Part shown: piece by piece, positions 1 through 8,613 of the stretch | Layout: every line of letters begins with the position of its first letter | How positions within the stretch are numbered: position 1 is the stretch's first letter | NCBI GenBank assembly: GCA_938041955.1 | Contig: CALISD010000021.1 | Coordinates: 61,200-125,199, forward strand | DNA: 64,000 bases | Reading direction: 5' to 3' | Source: an uncultured Granulosicoccaceae bacterium | GTDB lineage: Bacteria; Pseudomonadota; Gammaproteobacteria; Granulosicoccales; Granulosicoccaceae | Position numbers and translations under genes: made by a program | The notes under the pieces: model-generated | What the model saw: only the letters and a program-made list of their open reading frames with translations | The model's database searches: none | What the model was told of the DNA's origin: nothing

Positions 1-253
1 CAGACATACGGCGGCTGATATCGCGGCCTAAAAACAATTGAATACCACTGTCACTGCTGTCCGTGACGCTATAACCGGATTCATTCACTACCGGCTCAAT
101 GCCAGAACTTCCAAAGCCGACCCCGCCGTAATAATTCCCGTTCACATCAAAATCCAGCGCGCTCGCATCAGGTGCCCAGCAAGTAGCCGTAATGGCTACA
201 GTACAGGCGAGCGCGAGATTGGAAGAAAACGACTTTCGAATTCGCAGGGTCAT
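1..253 (-). CDS. OmpA-like outer-membrane beta-barrel protein, N-terminal part only (runs off the left edge)
   Basis: An open frame on the minus strand starts with ATG at 253 and continues through base 1, so only about 84 residues are present. The start is preceded by AAGGA at good spacing. The N-terminus is a Sec signal peptide: basic MTLRIRK, a hydrophobic run, then WAPDASA as the cleavage region. The mature part has glycine-rich, alternating strands (YYGGVGFGS, then IQLFLGRDISRRMS), the pattern of the first strands of OmpA-type eight-stranded barrels. It begins only 25 bases after the stop of the thrombospondin-repeat gene, so the two are probably cotranscribed. Without the C-terminus an OmpA peptidoglycan-binding domain cannot be confirmed. 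Confidence 0.6.
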   Translation of the reverse strand, partial: MTLRIRKSFSSNLALACTVAITATCWAPDASALDFDVNGNYYGGVGFGSSGIEPVVNESGYSVTDSSDSGIQLFLGRDISRRMS

Positions 254-278
254 TACTTATCCTTGGATCTATTCAATT

Positions 279-1412
279 CTACATTTTACGACGACGCAGT
301 CCGGCAACAGCCAACAGACCTGACATCAGAAATAACGGATCGAAGCCGGTACCGCTTCCGAGAGTACAACCGCCTCCGGAAACACCGGTTTCAACTAATG
401 AGTTGATCGGTCCGGACTGCACCGTGACGACCTGCCCACCATTGTTTATTGTGTTTGGATCTCTTGAATCAGGCACCCCGTCACCATCACTATCGATCGC
501 GCCGTCACCCTCGTCAATATCAGAAACACCGTCTCCGTCATCATCTGTATCGACATCATCAAAGATACCGTCACCATCTGTATCGGTAGAAACGTCGTCA
601 CCGTTAGGTTCTTGTGCATCCGGAATACCGTCACTGTCTGTATCTGTGACCGAACCGTCTGAGTTTACCGGGTTTCCATCGGAATCCACTTCGCCGTCGA
701 TCATGCCGTCGCCGTCGATATCAAAGTTACCGTTACCGCTTTCAGCGACATCCAGCAGCCCATCATTGTCAGAATCTGTGTCCAGTGAATCTGGAATACC
801 GTCCCCATCAGTGTCGAGCACGCCATTACCTTCATCGATATCTGAAATGCCATCGTTGTCGTCATCGAGATCAACATCATCGAATACGCCGTCGCCATCT
901 GTGTCCACGAGAAGGCGGATTTCCGGATCAATCTCATCAGCGATACCATCAAGATCTACATCGGTACAAGCTTCTGTGGTAATGGTCCACGATTGAGGCT
1001 CTGAAGTGTCAATCCCTCCCTGACCGGTACCAGACGAATCTTTCAATACCGCAGTGATTGTCGAGAATGACCCACCCGGGGTTCCCGGCTTAAGTTTGTA
1101 GGACAAAGTTAACGACGGCCAACTTACAAACGGCAGTCCATCATTACCATCAAAAATATCAGCGTTCGAAATACCCGTCATCCGGAAATCCAATCGCGAC
1201 GTCATGTTGTCACCGTCGGTGACATTTTGCGCCCATCCAACGTACTCAACCTCTCCGTCACAAGGAGTGTTTACCGGATTAAATCCGGGGGTAAATGAAG
1301 GCGCGTTATTCGGTGCTGCATTGACACTCGGTGCCATTACCGCGGCTGCGATACACATTGGAAGCACTGCCAGGCGCATGCCTGAAGTAAAATCTATGAT
1401 TCGTTTATTCAA
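279..1412 (-). CDS. Secreted thrombospondin type 3 repeat (calcium-binding) protein with a C-terminal GG-C sorting-type tail
   Basis: I choose TTG at 1412 as start (377 aa): GAGG lies 8 bases upstream and the product then begins with a proper signal peptide (NKR, a hydrophobic core, cleavage after APSVNA). A longer frame to 1559 would place 49 non-signal residues in front. After an N-terminal domain of about 130 residues come many Asp-rich repeats of the type DTDGDGVFDDVDLDDDNDG, the calcium-binding TSP3 pattern. The last 30 residues form a tripartite tail: GGG-Cys (Cys about 349), FDPLF, a hydrophobic segment, and RRRKM. Such tails (GlyGly-CTERM or JDVT-CTERM type) direct proteins to a membrane protease that removes them. 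A rhombosortase and a type II secretion operon lie 1.3-8 kb away. Role is inferred: a surface or exported calcium-binding protein. Confidence 0.75.
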   Translation of the reverse strand: MNKRIIDFTSGMRLAVLPMCIAAAVMAPSVNAAPNNAPSFTPGFNPVNTPCDGEVEYVGWAQNVTDGDNMTSRLDFRMTGISNADIFDGNDGLPFVSWPSLTLSYKLKPGTPGGSFSTITAVLKDSSGTGQGGIDTSEPQSWTITTEACTDVDLDGIADEIDPEIRLLVDTDGDGVFDDVDLDDDNDGISDIDEGNGVLDTDGDGIPDSLDTDSDNDGLLDVAESGNGNFDIDGDGMIDGEVDSDGNPVNSDGSVTDTDSDGIPDAQEPNGDDVSTDTDGDGIFDDVDTDDDGDGVSDIDEGDGAIDSDGDGVPDSRDPNTINNGGQVVTVQSGPINSLVETGVSGGGCTLGSGTGFDPLFLMSGLLAVAGLRRRKM

Positions 1413-1719
1413 CGGTTTATCCTCGGAAATGGGAAGGCTAAAAATGTAACCGCCTATTATTCTCGGGAATCCAGCGCATGTCGCAGAACTATCCGAAACT
1501 TTACATCTCCCGACGATATCATCTAATACAGGCAATCCAGGCACAGATCGGCTATACATTTAAGCAATAAAAATAACGAGTTAGCTTCTTCTTACAAGAG
1601 CCATGAAACCAATTTCTAATCAGAAAAAATGTAATATTTGTGAAACACGACGGTTAACGCGTTTACAAGCATATGACTGGAAGAGGAGAGACGCGCTACA
1701 GCCCGATGCGGATCACGGC
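1413..1719. other. Gene-free stretch between cysQ and the TSP3 gene
   Basis: About 300 bases lie between the stop of cysQ and the chosen TTG start of the TSP3 gene, both on the minus strand. The part nearest the TSP3 gene should be its promoter and leader. I see no clear sigma-70 pair, terminator or RNA gene. Open frames crossing it on either strand lack a ribosome site and any recognisable domain. Confidence 0.4.
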
Positions 1720-2571
1720 CTAGCTTTCTTTGGGATCTTCGAGATAGTCAGACCAATTGTGGTCGCCGGCACCGAAAACAAAAAAGTGTGGATTCAGCAA
1801 AGAATCTTTGGTGTTGTAGCGAAGCTCACGCATATTGGTGTCAGTGATGTGCCCACCCGCCTCTTCGACAATACACTGCGCGGCTCCTGTGTCCCATTCA
1901 CTTGTGGGTCCAAGACGTGCATAAACGTCGGCCCTGCCTTCAGCGACCAAACAGGACTTCAAGGCGCTGCCCATAGACACCACGTTGTACTCCCCTAGTT
2001 TGTCTAAAAATCGGTTTAACAATCCACCCGTCAGTGGTGCGCTGCTGCGGGCCACCGTCACGCATTGTTGCGGGGCGGTGCGAACACAGATGCTTTCCGG
2101 ATCTGCATCACCGGATTGCTTCCACGCACCGCAACCTCGTCGCGCCCAGTAGGTGACGTCCAGCACCGGCGCATGCACCACCCCCAACACCGAAACGCCT
2201 TTATCAATGAGCGCGATGTTGACACTGAATTCACCACTGTGTTTGATGAACTCACGGGTACCGTCAAGCGGATCAACCAACCAATAGGTGTTCCACTCGT
2301 TGCGCTCAGCAAAGGGAATACCGCACGATTCCTCAGTTAAGATCGGTACTTCAGGAAAAAGAGATTGCAGCTGCTCAATTATAATTTGATTAGCAGCAAG
2401 GTCGGCATCGGTCAGCGGTGTGTCATCTTCCTTTGAAGTGACAGTGACTTCTGACTCATAGTGCTCGAGTATTTTAATACCAGCGACTTTCGCTATGGCC
2501 ACCACCTTATCTAAACGGTCAGCCATATCATCAGCTTTAACAGACATGCAGAATTGATCCGCCAAGTTCAC
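1720..2571 (-). CDS. cysQ: 3'(2'),5'-bisphosphate nucleotidase CysQ (inositol monophosphatase superfamily)
   Basis: CysQ hydrolyses 3'-phosphoadenosine 5'-phosphate to AMP, removing a by-product of sulfate assimilation. The family metal site is visible: Glu80-Glu81 in LTEES, the DPLDGT motif (Asp100, Asp103), and WDTGAAQCIVEEAGG with Asp227. Length (283 aa) is slightly above the usual 245-270 because of the N-terminus. The open frame begins with GTG at 2571, but no start has a good ribosome site. Family alignment would favour the ATG of MADRLDKVV near 2526 or MSVKADD near 2547. It lies 181 bases downstream of gspN on the same strand; readthrough from the secretion operon is possible but no functional link is implied. 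Confidence 0.9.
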   Translation of the reverse strand: MNLADQFCMSVKADDMADRLDKVVAIAKVAGIKILEHYESEVTVTSKEDDTPLTDADLAANQIIIEQLQSLFPEVPILTEESCGIPFAERNEWNTYWLVDPLDGTREFIKHSGEFSVNIALIDKGVSVLGVVHAPVLDVTYWARRGCGAWKQSGDADPESICVRTAPQQCVTVARSSAPLTGGLLNRFLDKLGEYNVVSMGSALKSCLVAEGRADVYARLGPTSEWDTGAAQCIVEEAGGHITDTNMRELRYNTKDSLLNPHFFVFGAGDHNWSDYLEDPKES

Positions 2572-2752
2572 AGCGATGGTATGTGCAAACGGAGCTTATA
2601 GCCAGTGAATCGGCGCTAGTATTGTAACTTTTGGTCAACATCGTTGTGCGATCGTTACTGGACGACCTTATTGAGGCATTGTGGAAAAGCCAGACACTTT
2701 GTAGGCCATTTTTTTACAACATGCCACAAGTCATCAGCATTAAGATCACCCA

Positions 2753-3505
2753 CTAGATGTAACTGTGAATATTGCCACTCTGTCTGATGCGGTAGCTGCC
2801 GTCACTTGCCGGCCTGCCAATTAAATTCAGCATGCCGGTCGCCTGTGAAGATGTTTGCGCAGTTGGCTTGATTGTTATATCAGCCTTAAAATTGCCGGCT
2901 TGATCCAACGATACCTCACCATTTAAAACCAGTTCACCGTCTTTGTTGCTGAGTTTGCCAATATGCAGCTCACCCTGCGGCACAATATCAAATGCAACCT
3001 GACCCAACTTCACCATATTGACGACTTCAGCATTACTCCAGATCAATTTTCCCTGCGTTCTCTTGAGTAAGTTGTTTTCTAATTCAAGCTCCTCGACATC
3101 AGCTAAAACTACCCCGGCAAACTGTGCCACTGGCAACGGAAGAAATTGCTCCAGGTTTGTCGCCGGCACTCGAAATTTGCCGTCGCTTACAGAAATATCT
3201 CCGGCTAAATTGCGTTTCACCAAGCCTTCACCGTTGCCACCTATAACTTCAAAGTCGACTTTTGCGCCAGCACTGCCGGACAGCAAAGTGGCAGGCTGAA
3301 ATTTCCAGTTCGCGTTGCTGATAGGTAATGCCGGGGCTGGTGCAATGATCTGTTGAGCAGAACCGCTCCAGAGACTACCGCTCACACCGCTGAGCTTTAT
3401 CGGATTGATATTGACGTGCGGTAAAACTCCCGCGGCCGGAAACTTCCAAACGACAGTGACAGCAAACGCTAATAAGCATAAAAAAAACAGCCCAATTATT
3501 CTCAC
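2753..3505 (-). CDS. gspN: Type II secretion system protein N (GspN)
   Basis: Last gene of the gsp operon, 250 aa. One N-terminal membrane segment (about residues 4-20) is followed by a periplasmic domain. The passage ISGVSGSLWSG-like (here LSGVSGSLWSGSA) and the later QPATLLSG and LEQFLP passages are typical of GspN. It starts with GTG, overlapping the gspM stop by four bases (GTGA), with a perfect GGAGG seven bases upstream, so translation is coupled. GspN is an accessory inner-membrane component that is missing from many type II systems; its exact role is not settled. Confidence 0.88.
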   Translation of the reverse strand: MRIIGLFFLCLLAFAVTVVWKFPAAGVLPHVNINPIKLSGVSGSLWSGSAQQIIAPAPALPISNANWKFQPATLLSGSAGAKVDFEVIGGNGEGLVKRNLAGDISVSDGKFRVPATNLEQFLPLPVAQFAGVVLADVEELELENNLLKRTQGKLIWSNAEVVNMVKLGQVAFDIVPQGELHIGKLSNKDGELVLNGEVSLDQAGNFKADITIKPTAQTSSQATGMLNLIGRPASDGSYRIRQSGNIHSYI

Positions 3506-3975
3506 TGACCAACCTCCAGGCTTAAACGCGCACTCACTTGCCCTGCTTCCTTACGACTTAAGTTTATGGTTTTGACCGCAATGCCATAGGTTTGATCGAG
3601 GCCGCCAAGCACTTCTAAGAGCTTATTAAATTCCACTTTCGAAAACTGGGCTCTTGCCCCCTGGCTGCCATCCGGGGTGACTCGTTCCGGAGTAGAGATC
3701 TTGGCTTTTTTTATCGCCTCATCTAGTAGTATATATGGTGCTTTGGTGATCGGCTGCTTGACGCTGGCGTTGCCTGCGACGGTAGGCTTTTGCTGTTGCA
3801 TCCATACAAGGTCTTGCTGCTTTGCAGCCACCGATGTTTCTCTGGCAGCGATGCCTTTAATGAGGGGATCTATGGCAAATAAATAAAGTAGCGCACCGAC
3901 ACCGACAATACCAACCGACGCAACAATAAATTGCTCCCTTGGTGTCTGCGACAGGTACCAGTCTTTTATACTCAT
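3502..3975 (-). CDS. gspM: Type II secretion system protein M (GspM)
   Basis: 157 aa bitopic inner-membrane protein. A short cytoplasmic start (MSIKDWYLSQTPREQ) precedes one membrane span (about 17-33) and a periplasmic ferredoxin-like domain with a helix-rich linker. GspM pairs with GspL in the inner-membrane platform that joins the GspE ATPase to the pseudopilus. Its ATG overlaps the gspL stop (ATGA) and its own stop overlaps the gspN start, showing tight translational coupling. Sequence conservation in this family is weak, so position between gspL and gspN is a large part of the evidence. Confidence 0.88.
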   Translation of the reverse strand: MSIKDWYLSQTPREQFIVASVGIVGVGALLYLFAIDPLIKGIAARETSVAAKQQDLVWMQQQKPTVAGNASVKQPITKAPYILLDEAIKKAKISTPERVTPDGSQGARAQFSKVEFNKLLEVLGGLDQTYGIAVKTINLSRKEAGQVSARLSLEVGQ

Positions 3976-5204
3976 GACTTTGACTCCACTCGCAACCTGG
4001 CTTTAATGCGATCCCTCTCTTTGGCTGCAGACTGCACATTAGCCACCAGTTGGCGTTCGAGTTCCAGATTCAACTTAAGCTTATCAACTTCTTGCAAAGT
4101 CTCTGTTTCAAGCACAATATCTAACTGGCCTCTTTTGTAGTTAATACTATTGACTGTTGGATTTTTTAAATCCTTCAGCGCTGTACCGACTGCCGACATC
4201 ATCACAACAAAACTTGCGTCATCAATGCCATCACCGGCATTAGATTTCAGCAGTGAGCGCATTTTTCTCACAGGATCGACGTCCGCATTCTTAACATTGG
4301 GGTAAGCCCGCTTTAAAGTACTGGCAAGCTCGCCCTGCAATCGGCTCTCTTCTACACCCAGACTTTGATACTGGAGAAAACTCGACCCACCCCAAAGGGC
4401 TGCAAGTGTTGCTGCCAGTGCAACCGGAACACGCCATGGTTTCCATGCTTTACCAATGGCTTCTGTTTTTCCAAAATCACCTTGCAGAAGATTGATACGA
4501 TCAGCACTTTTTTTGTATTGACTTAGCCCTTTTGCAAACAGGGCCACTTCGGTACGCACAAACTCCGGACTGGTGCTTGCGTGCAGCTGAAAATCATCCT
4601 GCCCGCAGCTGTAGTGTTTGGCACGATTGATCTCATCGTCAATCTGCTCTGGAGGCGCACCCTCAATAGCGTTGGAAAGGAGCATCAGCAACATTTCCGT
4701 ATCGCATGAGAACCCCCTTGACGCAGACAATCGAACCGACGCGTGACCAGCGTTGGTCATCACCGTCCAACTGTCATCAAAGTAGGGTAGCGCTAAGGTT
4801 TCGGGCACAATCTCCTGAACATTGAGTTTAACGCTCGCCGCCATCTCCTGAATCCACACAAGACTGTCGCGCGCAATTACTGCGACCGGAATATTGCCAC
4901 TGGCCAATCGATTGCCAAAGGCAAAGTGTGAGGCCTCAACATCCTGAGCCAGTTGCTCTTCAAGTGAGTACGGTACTGCCTTCAGTGCTTTGGCAAGATT
5001 AGTCGCCGGTACCTGCGCCTCCTCCATTAGCACTTCTGTACCTGCGACCACCATCACTACACGACGACGGTCCGCTGCCTTGGCAGCATCAGCGAAGGAC
5101 CCGTGATCGGCGTGACCGATGACTGATCCTTTGTCATCACACACAGCCCAACGCAGGTAATCATCACCAACACGTTGCAAATAGGTAAGTAAGTATTGAG
5201 ACAT
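3972..5204 (-). CDS. gspL: Type II secretion system protein L (GspL)
   Basis: 410 aa, the normal length. A large cytoplasmic actin-like domain (about 1-240, including the PATNLAKALKAVPYSLEEQLA passage) binds the GspE ATPase. A membrane span follows at about 259-275 (VPVALAATLAALWGG), then a periplasmic ferredoxin-like domain that contacts GspM. It sits 42 bases after gspK on the same strand and overlaps gspM. The partner gspE, with gspC, gspD and gspF, is not in this window and must be encoded elsewhere. Confidence 0.92.
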   Translation of the reverse strand: MSQYLLTYLQRVGDDYLRWAVCDDKGSVIGHADHGSFADAAKAADRRRVVMVVAGTEVLMEEAQVPATNLAKALKAVPYSLEEQLAQDVEASHFAFGNRLASGNIPVAVIARDSLVWIQEMAASVKLNVQEIVPETLALPYFDDSWTVMTNAGHASVRLSASRGFSCDTEMLLMLLSNAIEGAPPEQIDDEINRAKHYSCGQDDFQLHASTSPEFVRTEVALFAKGLSQYKKSADRINLLQGDFGKTEAIGKAWKPWRVPVALAATLAALWGGSSFLQYQSLGVEESRLQGELASTLKRAYPNVKNADVDPVRKMRSLLKSNAGDGIDDASFVVMMSAVGTALKDLKNPTVNSINYKRGQLDIVLETETLQEVDKLKLNLELERQLVANVQSAAKERDRIKARLRVESKS

Positions 5205-5246
5205 AACTAATCCACTGGTTTACCGAGTTTGTCTATGCCAGACGAA

Positions 5247-6320
5247 CTACAAACTTCCTCTGGCACGACGAACCGTTAGTATCGCACCATTGTTGTCACG
5301 TTCAAAAATTGTGTATTGCGTGACGCTGATATCATCGCGCTTAACTGTTACGCGCGACATATAAAAGTTACTTTTAACATCAATGTTAACATCGTCGAGA
5401 TTATCCTCCGGAGCAGTCCCTTTGGTATCTGCCCGAAACGTCGCAATATCTTCATAAGTCACTACTGTCGGTGTGACAGCAGCCGTTGGATCGGGTTCCT
5501 CGAGTAAATCTTCACTGGGCGGGCACCCTGGATAGTCCTGCCAGTATTCATCATCAACCACTGTGAAAGCCTGCGCCTGCGCTGCCATATGCGGGGCAAG
5601 AGAGGCCAAAACCGCCTCCGACGCCGTGTTGATGTTTATCGCAGTGCCGGTACGCAGGGTTGCGATGTGAGGAAACAGAACATCATAATCGTCTAAGCCG
5701 CCTTCATCGGTTACACGAAACCCATTAACCAGCAACAGTTCTGTCGGGCTGACCATTGGCCCATTTGCCGCCCGGTAAGAGGGTGTTTGCCCGGTATAAA
5801 AATCGTCTTCCGCCCCATTGGCACCAGTGACATCGATATCGCGGTCGATCCAATCTTTTATGGCATCTGCTTTTGTTACATCGATTGTCAACGCAGTTAA
5901 CAGCCGCTGCAGAATCTCAAACTCGTCTTGCTGCGATACACCGGCATCGTCAACCAGGTTATTCAGATTGAATTTACCTTGTAAATCGATCACGCAACCT
6001 TCTATCGTCGCGCCATCAACAGGCACTGGCGGCAGGCTCTGTGCCCAGTAGTCATCCGTACTATCTGACTCCCCGCGTTCACCTTCCTGTTTATCGCGGC
6101 GTAGCACTGCCATGGCAAATCTTTCACCTGCGCCTAACAGATTTTTCAATTGCAATTGGGTCTGGCGGTTTTGCGCCAGTTGAATCGCGCGCTGCTGTTT
6201 CGTTGTCATTGCAGTGACGGTAATGGTAATTAACGCGACGACCAACAGCGTAGTCACCAGTGCCGCACCACGCTGGTGCGTGTGCGTGAAAAACTGAGAG
6301 GAGTGTCGATAGAAAGGCAT
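5247..6320 (-). CDS. gspK: Type II secretion minor pseudopilin GspK
   Basis: About 357 aa from the ATG at 6320; this ATG has GAG eight bases upstream and follows a TTG at 6323 that I do not use. The prepilin leader ends HQRG, followed by AALVTTLLVVALITITVTAM, the hydrophobic helix. Residue +5 is not Glu, the known hallmark of GspK. The large C-terminal part (VIDLQGKFNLNNLVDD, NGFRVTDE, INTASEAVLASL) is the alpha domain that caps the pseudopilus tip. The gene begins nine bases after the gspJ stop. Confidence 0.93.
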   Translation of the reverse strand: MPFYRHSSQFFTHTHQRGAALVTTLLVVALITITVTAMTTKQQRAIQLAQNRQTQLQLKNLLGAGERFAMAVLRRDKQEGERGESDSTDDYWAQSLPPVPVDGATIEGCVIDLQGKFNLNNLVDDAGVSQQDEFEILQRLLTALTIDVTKADAIKDWIDRDIDVTGANGAEDDFYTGQTPSYRAANGPMVSPTELLLVNGFRVTDEGGLDDYDVLFPHIATLRTGTAININTASEAVLASLAPHMAAQAQAFTVVDDEYWQDYPGCPPSEDLLEEPDPTAAVTPTVVTYEDIATFRADTKGTAPEDNLDDVNIDVKSNFYMSRVTVKRDDISVTQYTIFERDNNGAILTVRRARGSL

Positions 6321-6329
6321 CAATGCATC

Positions 6330-6941
6330 TCAATACGGCAGTATGAACAGACGACTAATGGAACCTACACCGTCCACTTCAACAGTGGCTTCCACCGCTG
6401 CGGGTAGGTCGTCAAAATTATCATCAACATTGTCTTCAGGTGGCCAGGTGGTGTGCCATGCGCCGGTAAGATTGAGAAATCGAAACGTCAGACCGCTTAC
6501 GTTCTCAAGCAGCCTTCGCTCCTGGAACTCACTGGAATCAAAACGGTCAACGTGATACCAATATCGTCGTAGCAAGTGCGATTGATCATCCAGCACATAG
6601 GCCACGCGTTGCAGATCACTGCGGGGTGGCATTTGCAGCATCGCCGGATTAGTCCAGCCGCCACGCGTTACCTGAATTAAGAATTCCCCGGCCTGGCTGA
6701 CTTCTAGACTTTTCCTTTTGCCGCCAAGTTCATCAACCACGTCGCGGCGGACGATTTGCTCAAAATCTTCCTGCAGCCAGTAAAACGTACGTTCGAGTGC
6801 ATCGTATTGGGCAACACTTTTTTCAATGCTGTTACCAATTCGGGTGACATTAAACCAACCGGCATACGCAGCACCGCCCATTACCGCTAATACGGCAATC
6901 GCGACAATCAGCTCGATTAATGTAAAACCACGTTGGCGCAT
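6330..6941 (-). CDS. gspJ: Type II secretion minor pseudopilin GspJ
   Basis: 203 aa with the class III prepilin leader RQRG/FTLIELIVAIAVLAVMGG; Gly -1 and Glu +5 are present, so it should be cut and methylated by the prepilin peptidase. The globular part contains LERTFYWLQEDFEQ and ends SISRLFILPY, as in GspJ/XcpW proteins. It forms the tip complex with GspI and GspK. The gene is separated from gspI by 48 bases and from gspK by nine. Confidence 0.93.
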   Translation of the reverse strand: MRQRGFTLIELIVAIAVLAVMGGAAYAGWFNVTRIGNSIEKSVAQYDALERTFYWLQEDFEQIVRRDVVDELGGKRKSLEVSQAGEFLIQVTRGGWTNPAMLQMPPRSDLQRVAYVLDDQSHLLRRYWYHVDRFDSSEFQERRLLENVSGLTFRFLNLTGAWHTTWPPEDNVDDNFDDLPAAVEATVEVDGVGSISRLFILPY

Positions 6942-6989
6942 ATCGAATTTGTGAAAATCTGGTCAGACCTTCAGTGTAACACCTGTGTT

Positions 6990-7403
6990 TCAGGGTTGTG
7001 ACACATTGCGGCTGAACAGCCTTGGGTGATTGACGAAGCCTGCTATCGTCAACATCGGGTTTTGTGAATCTTCCTGCTTTCTAATTTCAATATCGACGCG
7101 GCGAAGGTCTTCGTCCTCGACCTTTTGAACCCGGGTTTTCCAGTACCAGGTGATACCCAGCATTTCTGTATTGCCGGTTTTTGAGCCGGTCTCAGGAAAC
7201 GTACCGGACAACTGCAATTCAGCCAGTGTATTCGAACCCACCCATTGAGCAATAGTTCGATCGCGCAATCTACCGGCATTAGCAGCACTGGCGCCCGCAG
7301 TCTGTATCAGTACACCTAATACGATGGACATGATGGCGAGCGACACCAGAATTTCGATTAACGTGAAACCACTCTGATCAGTGCGACGACGGATAGTGTT
7401 CAC
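6990..7403 (-). CDS. gspI: Type II secretion minor pseudopilin GspI
   Basis: 137 aa with prepilin leader DQSG/FTLIEILVSLAIMSIVLG and the IAQWVGSNTLAELQLSG passage typical of GspI (usually IAxWVAxNxLAELRL). GspI starts assembly of the pseudopilus tip with GspJ and GspK. The GTG start overlaps the gspH stop (GTGA), so translation is coupled to gspH. Confidence 0.93.
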   Translation of the reverse strand: MNTIRRRTDQSGFTLIEILVSLAIMSIVLGVLIQTAGASAANAGRLRDRTIAQWVGSNTLAELQLSGTFPETGSKTGNTEMLGITWYWKTRVQKVEDEDLRRVDIEIRKQEDSQNPMLTIAGFVNHPRLFSRNVSQP

Positions 7404-7942
7404 AGTGAATCCACCACGCCAAGTTCAATCAACTGATCTACGCCGGTGGCCACCTGCCAGCGGTTTTCAAGCAATCCTTTATCAACGATGACTTTGAAGT
7501 CCGGCATGATCTCACCATTGGAAAGCATCATCACGTGAGGGCGGGTCTTTTCATCCAGCTTGGCGTCTTCAGCTGGCTCCAACACCACAGACACACCAGC
7601 GACAAACACCTCTACCTCAATACCTTCCGGCCACTCGCGCTTGCGAAAGATCTTATCTTCATAAGCGACCCACTTACCGGTGCGGTTGTCGCCATCCAGT
7701 TTTAAAAATTGATAATCACCGTCGGTAAAGCGCACACCTATTTCTGTGCGCTTAAAAATAGACTCATCGGATGCCCTGCGGAACAACTCCGCCAGACGCA
7801 GGGCTTCGGTTCTGATTTGCTTTTTATCACCGCCAAAATTTATGCGCGGCACAATGACACTCGTCACAGTGGCCATGATCGCAATGACTACAATCAGCTC
7901 AAGCAGAGAGAACCCTCTCTGCTTGAGCGCTATGGCGTTCAT
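7400..7942 (-). CDS. gspH: Type II secretion minor pseudopilin GspH
   Basis: 180 aa with prepilin leader KQRG/FSLLELIVVIAIMATVTS. The following DKKQIRTEALRLAELFRRASDES and EIGVRFTDGDYQFLK passages match GspH. It links the tip complex to the GspG shaft. The gene lies 30 bases after gspG and overlaps gspI. Confidence 0.93.
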   Translation of the reverse strand: MNAIALKQRGFSLLELIVVIAIMATVTSVIVPRINFGGDKKQIRTEALRLAELFRRASDESIFKRTEIGVRFTDGDYQFLKLDGDNRTGKWVAYEDKIFRKREWPEGIEVEVFVAGVSVVLEPAEDAKLDEKTRPHVMMLSNGEIMPDFKVIVDKGLLENRWQVATGVDQLIELGVVDSL

Positions 7943-7972
7943 ACTTTGACCTTGGCTTGAGTATTAACCGGG

Positions 7973-8446
7973 TTAACTACTCCAGTTGCCGATATCTCCA
8001 TCTTCACCCTCACCACCAGCCTGACCATCACGGCCCAATGTGTAGACATCAATGTCACCATTCTCACCCGGACTTAAGTAGAGGTACTCGCGGCCCCAGG
8101 GATCTTTGGGCAGTCTGTCAAGGTATCCACCTTCCTGCCAGTTAGGCGCTTCCGGCTCACCGGTCGGTTGCTCCACCAGTGCCATTATGCCTTGGTCAGT
8201 GGTGGGGTAGTTGAAGTTCTCCAGCTTATATATCTGTAAAGAGCCAACGATGCTTTTAATATCGTTTTTCGCAGCAGCAATTCTGGCCTTACCCGGCTGG
8301 GTGAAAATCTTTGGTGCAACAACAGCTGCCAAGATACCAAGAATGGCCACAACAGCGATTAATTCGATCAAGCTAAAACCGGACTGACGGCTTTTCTGGT
8401 TTCCTGCCTTAGCGGCTGAAAATTTCAGGTTTTTCTGTGAGTTCAC
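7973..8446 (-). CDS. gspG: Type II secretion major pseudopilin GspG
   Basis: 157 aa, first gene of this operon. Leader RQSG/FSLIELIAVVAILGILAA is followed by the strongly conserved GspG body: AKNDIKSIVGSLQIYKLENF, YPTTDQGIMALV, and GYLDRLPKDPWG. The C-terminal loop with GENGDIDVYTLGRDGQAGG holds the calcium-binding Asp residues known in GspG. The start is GTG with GGAG seven bases upstream. The extended N-terminus (22 residues before the cut site) is longer than usual. Confidence 0.96.
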   Translation of the reverse strand: MNSQKNLKFSAAKAGNQKSRQSGFSLIELIAVVAILGILAAVVAPKIFTQPGKARIAAAKNDIKSIVGSLQIYKLENFNYPTTDQGIMALVEQPTGEPEAPNWQEGGYLDRLPKDPWGREYLYLSPGENGDIDVYTLGRDGQAGGEGEDGDIGNWSS

Positions 8447-8537
8447 TGTTCAACTCCGAGTGGATTCTGTTCGTGTAGAATTAGGCTCAACGGGCAAAAC
8501 CTTACCCGATTGTTCGCCTAAGCGTTGTATGTGTCAA

Positions 8538-8543
8538 ATTATA
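8538..8543 (-). promoter_or_regulatory. Possible -10 box for the gspG operon
   Basis: In the 167-base divergent gap between gspG and the rhombosortase gene, the minus strand reads TATAAT at this position, about 92 bases before the gspG start codon. The sequence 17 bases further upstream (GGCCTA) is a poor -35 match, so this is only a candidate. Confidence 0.3.
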
Positions 8544-8613
8544 GCGGCTGCGCATGCGGTTAGGCCCATTCGCCCAGTTACTGTTTGATAAATCCGTACC
8601 GGAAAAGTTCTGA

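Noticed and set aside
446..952. Short-period DNA repeats that could suggest a CRISPR or satellite array
   Set aside because: The repeats are degenerate and in codon phase with TSP3 calcium-binding units; there are no constant repeats with unique spacers.
403..996. Long Ser/Pro-rich open frame on the plus strand opposite the TSP3 gene
   Set aside because: It is the antisense reading of the Asp-rich repeat DNA; low-complexity content, no ribosome site, and the opposite strand has a clear signal peptide and domain.
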